The notes under the pieces are model-generated. The model was given only the letters and a program-made list of their open reading frames with translations, searched no databases and was not told where the DNA came from. Source: Verrucomicrobiales bacterium (GTDB taxonomy: Bacteria > Verrucomicrobiota > Verrucomicrobiia > Verrucomicrobiales > DEV007). Taken from it: 64,000 nt of DNA. This document shows positions 7,930 to 16,476 of this stretch, one piece after another (position 1 is the stretch's first letter; each line of letters opens with the position of its first letter). The stretch is taken from positions 124,001 to 188,000 of the forward strand of contig JARGNI010000005.1 of NCBI GenBank assembly GCA_029213195.1. The letters run 5' to 3'. Both the position numbers and the translations under genes were made by a program.

Positions 7930-9699
7930 ATGGCTATCCATCTCCCAGAAATTCCCGAGAATGCCCCTTTTACCGCTGAACAGCGGACCTGGCTGAAGTC
8001 CTACCTTTCGGAGGTCCTGGCCTCCGTGGGCGCGAATTCCCAGAAAGTCACGCCAAGCGCTGGCAAACCGAGAGCGCTTTTTCTCTACGGAAGCCAGAGC
8101 GGGAATGCTCAGGCGCTTTCAGAAGGTTTTGTCGAGGTCATGAATCAAGACGGCTGGGGCGCGGAAGCCGTCGATATGGAGAACCACGCATCGGTCGACC
8201 TCACCCAGGAACCTCTGATTCTCGTAGTGACAAGCACCTGGGGTGAAGGCGACCCTCCCGACAATGCCGTTGAATTCTGGGAAAAGTTCAAGTCGGATGA
8301 GCAGCCAAAGCTGCAAAACTCCCGATTCGCCGTCCTGGCCCTGGGTGACACGAACTATGCCGACTTTTGCGAGATGGGAAAACTCTTCGACGCCCGACTC
8401 GAGGAACTCGGTGCCGAGAGAATTGCTCCGAGAGTGGATTGCGATGTCGACTACGAAGACCCCGCTGAAGAGTGGTTCCGAGTGGTAACGATGAAGCTCG
8501 ACGAGATCGGGAAAGATGTTTTCACGAGCACGGTCACGGCCAATGGTGCCGAGACGGAAGTCACACCAACGGAGGCTCTCCCCTTCGGGAAGAAGAACCC
8601 CTTCCCTGCCTCACTCTCTCACCGCTACCGCCTGAACTTGGAACCATCGCCTCGCGATACCCGTCACATCGAGCTCTCACTCGAGGGGTCCGGTCTGAAA
8701 TATGAAGTCGGAGATGCGGTGGCCACCTACCCGCTCAACAACGAAGCATTAGTCGACGAGATCCTGGTAGCGCTCCCCTTCAACACGAAGGTTTCGGTTT
8801 CGGTTCCCGATGGGCGAAAGCTGCCTCTGCGAGAAGCACTGATCGAGTGTTACGACATCCGCACGGTTACCAAGGCGATTCTCAAGAAATGGGCGCCGCT
8901 CACTTCCCACCCCTATCTCCACGCCATTCTCGAGGATGACGCCTCGCTGACCGACGTCATCGACGGAGTCGAGATCATCGACCTTCTCTACGACTTCCCC
9001 GCCGACTTCAAGAGCGGGCAAGACTTCGTAGGATTGCTTCGCAAGCTTCAGCCGAGACTCTACTCGATCGCCTCGAGCCCGAACAAGCACCCTGGAGAAG
9101 TGCATCTTACCGTCGCCAAGGTGATTTACGAGAGCAAGGGGCGCGTGCGAAAGGGCGTCGCCTCCAACTTTCTCTGCGAAGGCATGACCGAAGACCAGAA
9201 GGTCCGAGTGTTCATGCAGCCGACCAAGCACTTCAAGCTCCCCACCGATCCATCCAAGGACATCATCATGGTCGGACCGGGAACCGGAATCGCCCCTTTT
9301 CGAGCCTTTCTCGAGGAGCGCGAGTTCACGAAGGCTAGTGGTCGCAGTTGGCTCTTTTTTGGCAACCCTCACGAAGCTACCGACTACTTCTACAAAGACG
9401 AATTCGATTCCATGCAGGAGTCGGGAGTCCTCACGCGAATCGATTGCGCCTGGTCGCGGGATCAGGAGCACAAGATCTACGTCCAGGACAAGATCCGCGA
9501 GTTCTCCGAAGAAGTCTGGAACTGGCTCGAAGGAGGCGCTCACTTCTACGTGTGTGGTGATGCTACCTACATGGCCGGAGACGTCGAGAAGGCGCTCTTC
9601 GAGTTGATTCGCAAATACGGTGGCCTCGACCACGAAGGTGCCGAAGCCTATCTCAAGCAAATGAAAGACGATCACCGCTATCAGCGGGACGTCTACTGA
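7930..9699 (+). CDS. cysJ: Sulfite reductase flavoprotein-type diflavin reductase
   Basis: This 589-residue protein moves electrons from NADPH through FAD and FMN to an acceptor, classically the CysI hemoprotein. ATG 7930 is chosen because the FMN domain begins soon after it. The flavodoxin domain shows LFLYGSQSGNAQALSEG, TSTWGEGDPPDN and LGDTNYADFCEMG. The FAD domain has PRLYSIASSP, and the NADPH domain has VGPGTGIAPFRAFLEER and YVCGDATYMAGDV. The C terminus, RYQRDVY, is CysJ-like. No cysI gene is nearby, so the acceptor is unknown; an orphan reductase serving another hemoprotein is possible. Confidence 0.82.
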   Translation: MAIHLPEIPENAPFTAEQRTWLKSYLSEVLASVGANSQKVTPSAGKPRALFLYGSQSGNAQALSEGFVEVMNQDGWGAEAVDMENHASVDLTQEPLILVVTSTWGEGDPPDNAVEFWEKFKSDEQPKLQNSRFAVLALGDTNYADFCEMGKLFDARLEELGAERIAPRVDCDVDYEDPAEEWFRVVTMKLDEIGKDVFTSTVTANGAETEVTPTEALPFGKKNPFPASLSHRYRLNLEPSPRDTRHIELSLEGSGLKYEVGDAVATYPLNNEALVDEILVALPFNTKVSVSVPDGRKLPLREALIECYDIRTVTKAILKKWAPLTSHPYLHAILEDDASLTDVIDGVEIIDLLYDFPADFKSGQDFVGLLRKLQPRLYSIASSPNKHPGEVHLTVAKVIYESKGRVRKGVASNFLCEGMTEDQKVRVFMQPTKHFKLPTDPSKDIIMVGPGTGIAPFRAFLEEREFTKASGRSWLFFGNPHEATDYFYKDEFDSMQESGVLTRIDCAWSRDQEHKIYVQDKIREFSEEVWNWLEGGAHFYVCGDATYMAGDVEKALFELIRKYGGLDHEGAEAYLKQMKDDHRYQRDVY

Positions 9700-9752
9700 T
9701 CGAAACTGCCCGCGTTCAATATTGAGGCGGCCGATCGCTCACGGGTCACGGG

Positions 9753-10988
9753 TCACCGAACGCCCAGGGCCCCCACCCTTTCGGCCACAGGGGGGTGGGT
9801 GTAGTTGAGAAAGACGTAGAATGGGTGCGGAGTCAGGTTGCTGAGATTGTCCTTGCTGAGCTTTCTGAGCGCGTCGGCCATGGCCTGAGGATTGCCGGTG
9901 ACCTCGGCCGCGTAGGCATCAGCTTCGAATTCGTGTTTTCGGCTGAGCCAGTTGCTTCCGATTGAAAGGATTTCGTTCATCGGGGTCATGACGATCCCGA
10001 AAAGCACGAGGCTGACATAGACGCTGGTCTCCCGGACCCCAAAGGCGTCGAAGAGCGACCGATTCTCCATCATCAACCCGAGCAGGAAGAAAAGGGCACC
10101 GGTCGTGAGAATCCCGATGAGAAGCGACTTTACGATGTGTCGTTTCTTGAAATGACCAATCTCGTGGGCCAACACCCCGACCAGCTCGGGAACGGTATGA
10201 TTCTGCACGAGTGTATCGAACAGGGCAATACGCTTATTTTTACCCAATCCGGTGAAAAAGGCATTCGACTTGGCGGAACGTTTCGACCCATCCATGATCG
10301 TCACTTCCCTGAGCGGAAAATCACAATCCTTCGCCATCTTGTGAATCGCAGTCTTGAGTTCCCCCTCCTCCAGCGGTTCGAACTTGTTGAAGAGCGGCAT
10401 GATCCAGATCGGAGCCACGTAGGTCAGGATGAGAGAAAATCCCGTCATGAGAATCCATCCCCAGAGCCATGCCACCGGTACCGTCTCGAAGATCCAGAGG
10501 AGTGCGACCAGAAGAGGGGCACCGATAATCAATCCGAGGAACAGGCCTTTGACCCGATCAAGACACCAAGTCGAGAAGGTGGTGCGATTGAAGCCGAACT
10601 TTTCCTCCAATCCAAAGGTGGAGTAGAGATCAAAGGGTATCGATAGAATCATCTGGGCAACAAGGACAGCTCCGATGAAAAGCAGGCCCGTGACGATGGA
10701 TCCATATCCGAAGCTCCGCACCTGCTCGTCCAGCCATCCGAATCCCCCGAGCCACCAGAAAGTGAAGAGAACCACCAGCGAAAATATACCCTCCCCGATT
10801 CCGAGAATTGCATTCGCACGAGTGTAGGCCTGGGAGTTCTCGTAGGCCTCCTCATCGACGAATCCCTCGAAGGTGGCCGGAATCTCCGGACTGAGAGCTT
10901 TCATGTTCCATAGCGTGGCGAAGAAATTCAGCTTCCAGAGCAGGAACAAGGCGAGGACGATGACGATGAACCAGGTGTTGATTTGCAT
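9753..10988 (-). CDS. M48-family (Ste24/CAAX prenyl protease-like) membrane metalloprotease
   Basis: The protein has 411 residues and several membrane helices. The zinc site HExxH is seen in GVLAHEIGHFKKRH, and the third ligand lies in the downstream EFEADAYA motif, so the enzyme looks intact. The long N-terminal membrane region before the catalytic domain fits the Ste24p type rather than the shorter HtpX. In bacteria such proteins are likely to cut membrane or misfolded proteins; prenylated substrates are not expected. It converges on cysJ and has a 98-base gap to the next gene on the same strand. Confidence 0.85.
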   Translation of the reverse strand: MQINTWFIVIVLALFLLWKLNFFATLWNMKALSPEIPATFEGFVDEEAYENSQAYTRANAILGIGEGIFSLVVLFTFWWLGGFGWLDEQVRSFGYGSIVTGLLFIGAVLVAQMILSIPFDLYSTFGLEEKFGFNRTTFSTWCLDRVKGLFLGLIIGAPLLVALLWIFETVPVAWLWGWILMTGFSLILTYVAPIWIMPLFNKFEPLEEGELKTAIHKMAKDCDFPLREVTIMDGSKRSAKSNAFFTGLGKNKRIALFDTLVQNHTVPELVGVLAHEIGHFKKRHIVKSLLIGILTTGALFFLLGLMMENRSLFDAFGVRETSVYVSLVLFGIVMTPMNEILSIGSNWLSRKHEFEADAYAAEVTGNPQAMADALRKLSKDNLSNLTPHPFYVFLNYTHPPVAERVGALGVR

Positions 10989-11086
10989 AACCGGAGAACG
11001 GCGAAAGTAACGGGCAGAACGTCGATGACGGCAACGGCGAATCCGCTTCTTTCCTTTCCTCGCCTGGACTGGACTGCCACCCCGAA

Positions 11087-11482
11087 CTACGTCTCTGATG
11101 ATTCTTCACCCTGACGTTTCAATTCCTCCTCGAGGAGAGCCTGGGTCTCCTCCGAAATCTGGCGGGCTTCTTCAGCAGCATCTGCCAGCTCCTTTTCGAG
11201 ATCCTGGAGTCTTTCGCGATGCTCGACCCGAATCCGAATCATGTCGTAAAGGGCAAGAAGCAGGATAAATCCGACAAGGAGAAGAACCACGATCCAGAAG
11301 CAAGCAAAGCTGACGATGGATTCGGCGAGAACGCGATTGAGCGGAACTGCGCCGACAAAAACGAGGACCAGGGTCAGCAGGGTCGATCCAAACAGGAGGT
11401 TCCTCCGGAAAGATCGCCGTTTCAGCAATGTTCTCCCGGTTTCCTGGGCCGTAGGCTTCGGTCGACTGGCTTGATCGTTCAA
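11087..11482 (-). CDS. Small two-helix membrane protein with C-terminal coiled coil
   Basis: The protein has about 131 residues. Two membrane helices at about 30-47 and 58-82 are followed by a highly charged helix (EHRERLQDLEKELADAAEEA) that probably forms a coiled coil facing the cytoplasm. No family is recognised. The only available start for the full frame is TTG at 11482, with a G-rich stretch immediately before it, so the start is uncertain. The gene is divergent from the aldehyde dehydrogenase-like gene across 121 bases. Confidence 0.5.
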   Translation of the reverse strand: MNDQASRPKPTAQETGRTLLKRRSFRRNLLFGSTLLTLVLVFVGAVPLNRVLAESIVSFACFWIVVLLLVGFILLLALYDMIRIRVEHRERLQDLEKELADAAEEARQISEETQALLEEELKRQGEESSET

Positions 11483-11603
11483 GCCCCCAGTAAATCACAA
11501 CTCGAATCGAATCGCCAACCCGTTCTCGCAATACGCAGAGCACCCCTGCAAAATCCTGATCTCTCCCCTGTTCAAGATCGAGATTCTCTTCTATTCTCTC
11601 TCC

Positions 11604-12485
11604 ATGCCACGACAGCGACTCAATGTCCTGAAGACCTACAAACTCTACATCGGGGGAAAATTCCCTCGGACCGAAAGTGGACGCACCATGACCGCCACCG
11701 ATTTCTCGACCGGGGAGCACCTCGCTCATTTCAGCCATGCCTCTCGAAAAGACCTGCGAGACGCCGTGGTCGCAGCCCGATCCGCTTTTACAGGATGGCG
11801 AGGCACAACACCCTATTTGCGAAGCCAGATTCTCTATCGCGCAGCGGAAATGATCGAATCTCGAGCCGCTGCATTTTCTGCCGAACTCGTCGACCTCACC
11901 GGTGCCAAGAAGGCGGAGGCTGATGCCGAAGTCGCTCTGTCCATCGACCGGCTGGTTCATTTCGCAGGCTGGTGTGACAAGTATGGACAGGTTTTCAGCT
12001 CGGTGAATCCCGTCGCCAGTTCCCATTTCAACTTCACGACACCGGAGCCAACGGGTGTAGTCGGACTCCTCGCCCCTGACGAACCGGGGCTGCTCGGGCT
12101 GGTGACGCTTATCGGACAAACGATCCTGAGCGGAAATACCGTCGTCGCGATCGCCTCGGAGACCATCCCCCTCCCTGCCATCACGCTCGCCGAGGCCCTT
12201 GCCACCAGCGATCTTCCCGGAGGCGTCGTCAATCTCCTCACTGGGAAACGCGACGAACTTGCCCCCTGGCTCGCCTCGCACATGGATGTCAACGCCATCG
12301 TCGACGGATCCGGCGACCGACATATCCATACCGAGCTCCGCGCCGGAGCGGCAAAAAATCTGAAGAGGGTCTCGGATCACTCCTGTCGAAGCGCCGACGA
12401 GTGGATGTCGGAGAAAGCCTGTGATCCCTATCGAATTCTCGACACGGTCGAGTGGAAAACCGCCTGGCATCCCATCGGAGTGTAA
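11604..12485 (+). CDS. Truncated-type aldehyde dehydrogenase family protein lacking catalytic residues
   Basis: This 293-residue protein matches only the N-terminal, NAD-binding half of aldehyde dehydrogenases: LYIGGKFPRTESGRT at the start, then PTGVVGLLAPDEPG, SGNTVVAIASE and ATSDLPGGVVNLLTG. It stops before the catalytic Cys region and no nucleophile motif is present. The distinctive tail DPYRILDTVEWKTAWHPIG indicates a natural short subfamily rather than a broken gene; as I recall, such short proteins sit beside full-length ALDH genes in deoC clusters of actinobacteria. Here it is fused in operon to deoB (1 base apart), which supports a link to deoxyribose or nucleoside catabolism. It may be a partner or regulatory subunit. 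Confidence 0.7.
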   Translation: MPRQRLNVLKTYKLYIGGKFPRTESGRTMTATDFSTGEHLAHFSHASRKDLRDAVVAARSAFTGWRGTTPYLRSQILYRAAEMIESRAAAFSAELVDLTGAKKAEADAEVALSIDRLVHFAGWCDKYGQVFSSVNPVASSHFNFTTPEPTGVVGLLAPDEPGLLGLVTLIGQTILSGNTVVAIASETIPLPAITLAEALATSDLPGGVVNLLTGKRDELAPWLASHMDVNAIVDGSGDRHIHTELRAGAAKNLKRVSDHSCRSADEWMSEKACDPYRILDTVEWKTAWHPIGV

Positions 12486-12489
12486 GTTG
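12477..12489 (+). promoter_or_regulatory. Ribosome binding site and TTG start of deoB
   Basis: GGAG at 12477-12480 lies 6 bases before TTG 12487-12489, directly after the TAA of the preceding gene (12483-12485). TTG is chosen as the deoB start because the conserved KRALLIVLDSVGIG begins immediately after it; the in-frame upstream codons are internal to the ALDH-like gene. Confidence 0.65.
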
Positions 12490-13644
12490 AAACGCGCCCT
12501 TCTCATCGTCCTCGACTCGGTCGGCATCGGCCACGCTCCCGATGCGGAAGACTTTGGAGACTTCGGCGCTGACACTGTCGGGCACATTCGAGAAGCGGTC
12601 CCGGACTTCCACATTCCCACCCTCGATCGCTCCGGTCTCGCCGCAGCACAGCAACTGGCGGCGGGGAAAGAGGTGACCGAAACGGCGACGCTTTCGTTTG
12701 CAGCACTGAGCGAGAAATCTGCTGGAAAAGACACCACAACCGGGCATTGGGAGATCGCGGGAGCCCCGGTGCTAAGAGCTTTCACCACCTTTTTACGCTT
12801 TCCGGAGCCTCTCCTCAAAGAGATGGAGGAGGTCTCGGGCTGCCAGTTTCTCGGGAACTACGCGCAATCGGGCACGAAGATCCTCGAGGAGTTGGGAAGA
12901 GAACATCTCGAAACGGGAAAACCAATCCTCTACACCAGTGCCGACTCGGTCATCCAGATCGCAGCTCACGAGGAAGTGATCCCGGTTTCCGAACTCTACC
13001 GCATCTGCGAAGCGTGCCGAGTCCTCGCCGACCGAGAGCGGATTGGAAGAGTCATCGCGCGTCCCTTTCTGGGCAAACCCGGTGCGTTCGAGCGGACCTC
13101 GCATCGTCATGATTTCTCGATGGACCCTCCGGAAACAGCCTTGAATCGGCTCGAACAATCCGGGATCAGGACCTGTGGCGTCGGCAAGATCTCCGACATC
13201 TTCGCCTCTTCAGGGATTTCCGAATCTCACCCGACCCGTTCCAACAGCGAAGGCTGCGAAAAGATCGACGAACTCCTGGAAAAGCCGCGGGATTCTCCCC
13301 AGCTCATTTTTGCCAATCTCGTCGACTTCGACATGCTCTACGGCCACCGGCGAGACCCCGTCGGATATGCGAACGCCCTCATGGAATTCGACCACTGGCT
13401 GGAAACCCTCCTGCCGCGCCTCAACAAGGAAACCTTGCTTCTCATCACCGCCGATCACGGGAATGACCCCACCTGGACCGGAACTGATCACACCCGGGAA
13501 AGAGTGCCCCTTCTCCTCGGCCATCCCGGCCCCTCCCGGAATCACGGTGTTCGTGACTCGTTCGCCGATATCGCCGCGACGCTCTCCCATTGGTTTGGCG
13601 TCTCGCACGAAGGGCTGGCCGGAATTCCTTTCGACCTCTCCTGA
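12487..13644 (+). CDS. deoB: Phosphopentomutase
   Basis: This 385-residue enzyme interconverts ribose-1-phosphate (or deoxyribose-1-phosphate) and the 5-phosphates in nucleoside salvage. It belongs to the alkaline phosphatase superfamily: the first metal site is IVLDSVGIGHAPDA, the catalytic threonine lies in AGKDTTTGHWEIAG, and the C-terminal metal sites are DFDMLYGHRRD and TADHGNDPTWTGTDHTRE. All match DeoB and the length is normal (about 390-410). The TTG start is supported by a GGAG 6 bases upstream. It is co-transcribed with the ALDH-like gene and ends at a strong hairpin terminator. Confidence 0.92.
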   Translation: MKRALLIVLDSVGIGHAPDAEDFGDFGADTVGHIREAVPDFHIPTLDRSGLAAAQQLAAGKEVTETATLSFAALSEKSAGKDTTTGHWEIAGAPVLRAFTTFLRFPEPLLKEMEEVSGCQFLGNYAQSGTKILEELGREHLETGKPILYTSADSVIQIAAHEEVIPVSELYRICEACRVLADRERIGRVIARPFLGKPGAFERTSHRHDFSMDPPETALNRLEQSGIRTCGVGKISDIFASSGISESHPTRSNSEGCEKIDELLEKPRDSPQLIFANLVDFDMLYGHRRDPVGYANALMEFDHWLETLLPRLNKETLLLITADHGNDPTWTGTDHTRERVPLLLGHPGPSRNHGVRDSFADIAATLSHWFGVSHEGLAGIPFDLS

Positions 13645-13697
13645 AGGGTGATCCGCCCCCCTCGTTCTCTTTCGTTCCAATGCTCCGGCAAGACACG

Positions 13698-13740
13698 AAA
13701 AAGGCCGATTCCTCTCTCTCGAGAAATCGGCCTTTCCTTT
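13698..13740. terminator. Bidirectional intrinsic terminator between deoB and the DUF3597 gene
   Basis: AAAGGCCGATT (13700-13710) pairs perfectly with AATCGGCCTTT (13725-13735) around a 14-base loop. An A-run on the left and a T-rich stretch on the right let it work for both convergent genes. Confidence 0.85.
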
Positions 13741-13752
13741 GAAAATCGAAAA

Positions 13753-14217
13753 TCAGTCAAGAAGATCGGCAGGAACCTTTCCTCCATTTTCTGCGAGGCT
13801 CTTCATGACCTGCTTGTGCAGCCACATGTTCATCTCGGCAGAACCCTTGCTGTCGATGTCGGCCTGGCTGTAACCAAGCTCGAGAGCGAGTTCTTTGCGT
13901 GCTCCGTAGCTGCTGTCCATTCCCACCAGCTTCATGAGATCGACGATGGAGCGCTTCCAATCGAGGTCCTCCGGGTGCTCGGCCTCCATCTTGGTCAGGA
14001 TGGCAGCCACATCGACCTGAGCGATCGGCTCTGGCGAAGCCGCTGCCGCAGGTGCCTCCTCTGTTCCCGCAGGAGCCTCACTGGGTGCGGCTTCCGAAGC
14101 GGCCGGAGCATCGCCAGGGGCGACTTCCTCTGCCGCCGGCTCAGGAGCCGGAGTTGGTGCTTCTTCCTCTTTGTCCTTGCCGAAGATCCGGCCCATTAAA
14201 TCTGAAAACATACTCAT
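13753..14217 (-). CDS. DUF3597-family protein
   Basis: The protein has 154 residues from the ATG at 14217 (MSMFSDLMGRIFGK), the usual opening of this family; an ATG 12 codons upstream is less likely. An Ala/Pro/Glu-rich linker spans about residues 18-65. The conserved C-terminal domain then shows VDVAAILTKMEAEHPEDLDW, VDLMKLVGMDSSYGARKELA and a final NMWLHKQVMKSLAENGGKVP. Structures of this family suggest a small helical domain, but no function is established. It faces deoB across a shared terminator. Confidence 0.78.
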   Translation of the reverse strand: MSMFSDLMGRIFGKDKEEEAPTPAPEPAAEEVAPGDAPAASEAAPSEAPAGTEEAPAAAASPEPIAQVDVAAILTKMEAEHPEDLDWKRSIVDLMKLVGMDSSYGARKELALELGYSQADIDSKGSAEMNMWLHKQVMKSLAENGGKVPADLLD

Positions 14218-14362
14218 TGCTTCCGATGCTACTTGCTTGGCTTTCGCCGGCAAGTTTCAAAACCGCCAAATTGCCAAGATTGCGCTGATGCGCTCGCCCT
14301 TACCTCATCAGTTTTCGCGGCAATTGCAGAAATGGGAACCCGCAGTAGACTGCTTGGCAAAG

Positions 14363-15046
14363 ATGCAACGTATTCCGATCGCCGCCGCTGTGGTTCTGGC
14401 AGCCTTGTTCATTCTCCCTGCCATCACCGATGGACAGGGGCTCTTCTCGCGTGATCCGAATGCTGCCATTCTCCGCAAGGCCAAGCGATACAATCTCGTC
14501 TCGGTGGAGAAGGAAGTGCCGGGTGCCTTTATCGACATGCGATACAAGATCACTTCCGCTTCCGGAAAACCACTCTATCTCAAGGACATGCCCTGTCTCG
14601 TCCACAAATCGACGGCACAGAAGCTGAAGCGGGTAAATCAGAAGCTCAAAGAGCATGGCTATGCGCTCCTGATCTGGGACGCGTGGCGACCGCCCGAAGC
14701 GCACATCGCACTCTGGAATGCCGTCCGGGATCCCAACTTCGTCGTGCCCCCCAGCAAGGGCCTCTCCTGGCACTGCTATGGGATCTCCATCGACCTGACG
14801 CTGGCAACCCTCAACGGAAAAGAAGTGCCTATGCCCTCCCGATTCGATGAATTTTCCGAGCGCGCCAAATCCGACTACACGGGCGGAGATCCTGAAATCA
14901 AGAAACGGGTCGACCTGATCCAGCGTCTCATGATTGCCGCGGGCTTTCGGAAGATCCAGTCTGAGTGGTGGCATTTTGATGACATGAAAGCCCAGGGTGG
15001 TATCCGACGCGTCACTGCAGCCGACCTCGGTATCCCGATGCCCTGA
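14363..15046 (+). CDS. D-Ala-D-Ala dipeptidase (VanX/M15D family), secreted
   Basis: This 227-residue zinc peptidase probably cleaves D-alanyl-D-alanine outside the cytoplasmic membrane. A signal peptide follows ATG 14363 (IPIAAAVVLAALFILPAITDG). The family motifs are SKGLSWHCYGISIDLTL, giving the SxHxxGxxxD zinc ligands, and SEWWHFDD with the catalytic Glu and third ligand His. The arginine of WDAWRPPEAH is also typical. Length matches VanX/DdpX. There are no vancomycin-resistance genes next to it, so a role in peptidoglycan turnover is more likely than resistance. It lies 23 bases before the CCA-adding enzyme. Confidence 0.85.
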   Translation: MQRIPIAAAVVLAALFILPAITDGQGLFSRDPNAAILRKAKRYNLVSVEKEVPGAFIDMRYKITSASGKPLYLKDMPCLVHKSTAQKLKRVNQKLKEHGYALLIWDAWRPPEAHIALWNAVRDPNFVVPPSKGLSWHCYGISIDLTLATLNGKEVPMPSRFDEFSERAKSDYTGGDPEIKKRVDLIQRLMIAAGFRKIQSEWWHFDDMKAQGGIRRVTAADLGIPMP

Positions 15047-15069
15047 CCTTCCTGGCTTCCCAGATCGCC

Positions 15070-16428
15070 ATGAACCTTCCGCTCCCATCCATGGAAGAGA
15101 ATGCCGTGCAACTGGTGCAGGCTCTTCAAGATGCCGGACACATCGCCTATTTCGCAGGCGGATGCGTCCGGGACCAACTGCGTGGGGTCTCTCCCAAGGA
15201 CTACGATATCGCGACGAGTGCCACTCCGGACCAGGTCTTGGAAATTTTCCCTCGGAGTGACTCAATCGGGGCTCATTTCGGTGTCATTCTGGTAAAGCAA
15301 AAGGGCCACGCCTACGAAATTGCTACCTTCCGTGAGGACGGAGCCTACTCGGACGGGAGAAGACCTGATGAGGTTCGTTTTTCCGATCCGGAGAACGATG
15401 CCAAGCGAAGGGACTTCACCGTCAACGGCATGTTCTTCGATCCAGTTGCTGAACAGCTGATCGACTTCGTCGGGGGGCGGGAAGATCTCGCCACCGGGAC
15501 CCTTCGTGCGATCGGTGAGCCGAGATTGCGCTTCGAGGAGGACTATCTTCGCATGCTTCGGGCAATTCGTTTCGCCACAGTTCTCGACTATGAGATCGAG
15601 AGTGAAACCTGGAATTCTCTTCGCGAGGAGGCTCCCTCCATCCAACAGATTTCGCCTGAACGGATCCGGGAAGAACTCGACCGGATCTGGTTGCACCCGA
15701 ACCGGATTCGCGGCTTCGATCTGCTCGTGGCCAGTGGTCTCATGCAGGAGATCCTCCCTGAAATCCTTGATCTGCAAGGGGTCGAACAACCTCCCCAATG
15801 GCACCCGGAGGGCGATGTCTTCGTCCATACTCGCCTGATGCTCTCTCTCCTGCCCGACGAGGTCAGCCTTCCCCTGGTTCTGTCCGTCCTTTTCCACGAT
15901 ATCGGTAAGCCTGCGACCTTCATGATGGATGAGAAGGAAAATCGGATTCGCTTCAACGGTCATGACAAAGTGGGTGCCGAGATGGCGGAAAGTATCCTCC
16001 ATCGGCTGCGCTACTCGAATGCGGTGATCGATGCCACGGTCTCTGGTGTCGCGAATCACATGCGTTTCATCGATGTGAAACAGATGCGCACCTCGACCTT
16101 GAAGCGCTTCATGGATCGGCCGGAGTTCCCCGACGAGATGGAGCTGCATCGCGTCGACTGCCTCGGCAGCAATGGCAACCTCTCGAACTACGAATTTCTC
16201 GAAGCCAAGAAGGAAGAGTTCGCCGCGGAACCGCTCGTTCCCCCACCCTTGGTGACCGGGAGAGATCTCATCGATCGAAAACTCAAACCAAGCCCGGAAT
16301 TCAAGACCATCCTCCAGTGTGCCCAGGACCTGCAACTCGAAGGTGAGCTGAAGACTCGAGAAGAAGCCTTGGCCTGGCTGGACAACGCTCTTTCCGAGAA
16401 GCGTGCAGATTCCGGTGATTCTAGTTGA
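15070..16428 (+). CDS. CCA tRNA nucleotidyltransferase / poly(A) polymerase family
   Basis: The protein has 452 residues. The class II nucleotidyltransferase head is clear: AYFAGGCVRDQLRG with the nucleotide-binding GG, and KDYDIATSA with the metal-binding DxD. RRDFTVNGMFFDP and RFEEDYLRMLRAIRFA follow, which recognise nucleotide and tRNA. An HD domain is present (VLFHDIGKPAT), as in CCA enzymes with phosphohydrolase activity. It either adds or repairs the CCA end of tRNA or polyadenylates RNA; sequence alone does not settle which. It lies in a run of plus-strand genes after the VanX-like gene. Confidence 0.85.
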   Translation: MNLPLPSMEENAVQLVQALQDAGHIAYFAGGCVRDQLRGVSPKDYDIATSATPDQVLEIFPRSDSIGAHFGVILVKQKGHAYEIATFREDGAYSDGRRPDEVRFSDPENDAKRRDFTVNGMFFDPVAEQLIDFVGGREDLATGTLRAIGEPRLRFEEDYLRMLRAIRFATVLDYEIESETWNSLREEAPSIQQISPERIREELDRIWLHPNRIRGFDLLVASGLMQEILPEILDLQGVEQPPQWHPEGDVFVHTRLMLSLLPDEVSLPLVLSVLFHDIGKPATFMMDEKENRIRFNGHDKVGAEMAESILHRLRYSNAVIDATVSGVANHMRFIDVKQMRTSTLKRFMDRPEFPDEMELHRVDCLGSNGNLSNYEFLEAKKEEFAAEPLVPPPLVTGRDLIDRKLKPSPEFKTILQCAQDLQLEGELKTREEALAWLDNALSEKRADSGDSS

Positions 16429-16476
16429 CGAAACCCTCGCCCACCGCTCCCCTTTTATCCTGTCATTTCGCATGTC

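Noticed and set aside
9721-9760. Direct repeat of acgggtc near the convergent cysJ and M48 gene ends
   Set aside because: Only two short copies, partly in the M48 stop codon; too little to call a repeat or terminator.
11172-12818. Long minus-strand open frame spanning the ALDH-like and deoB starts
   Set aside because: It crosses two well-supported plus-strand genes and the divergent region, and shows no domain.
14363-15046. Vancomycin-resistance determinant reading of the VanX-like gene
   Set aside because: No vanH, vanA or regulator genes are near; VanX/DdpX-type dipeptidases are common in cell-wall turnover.
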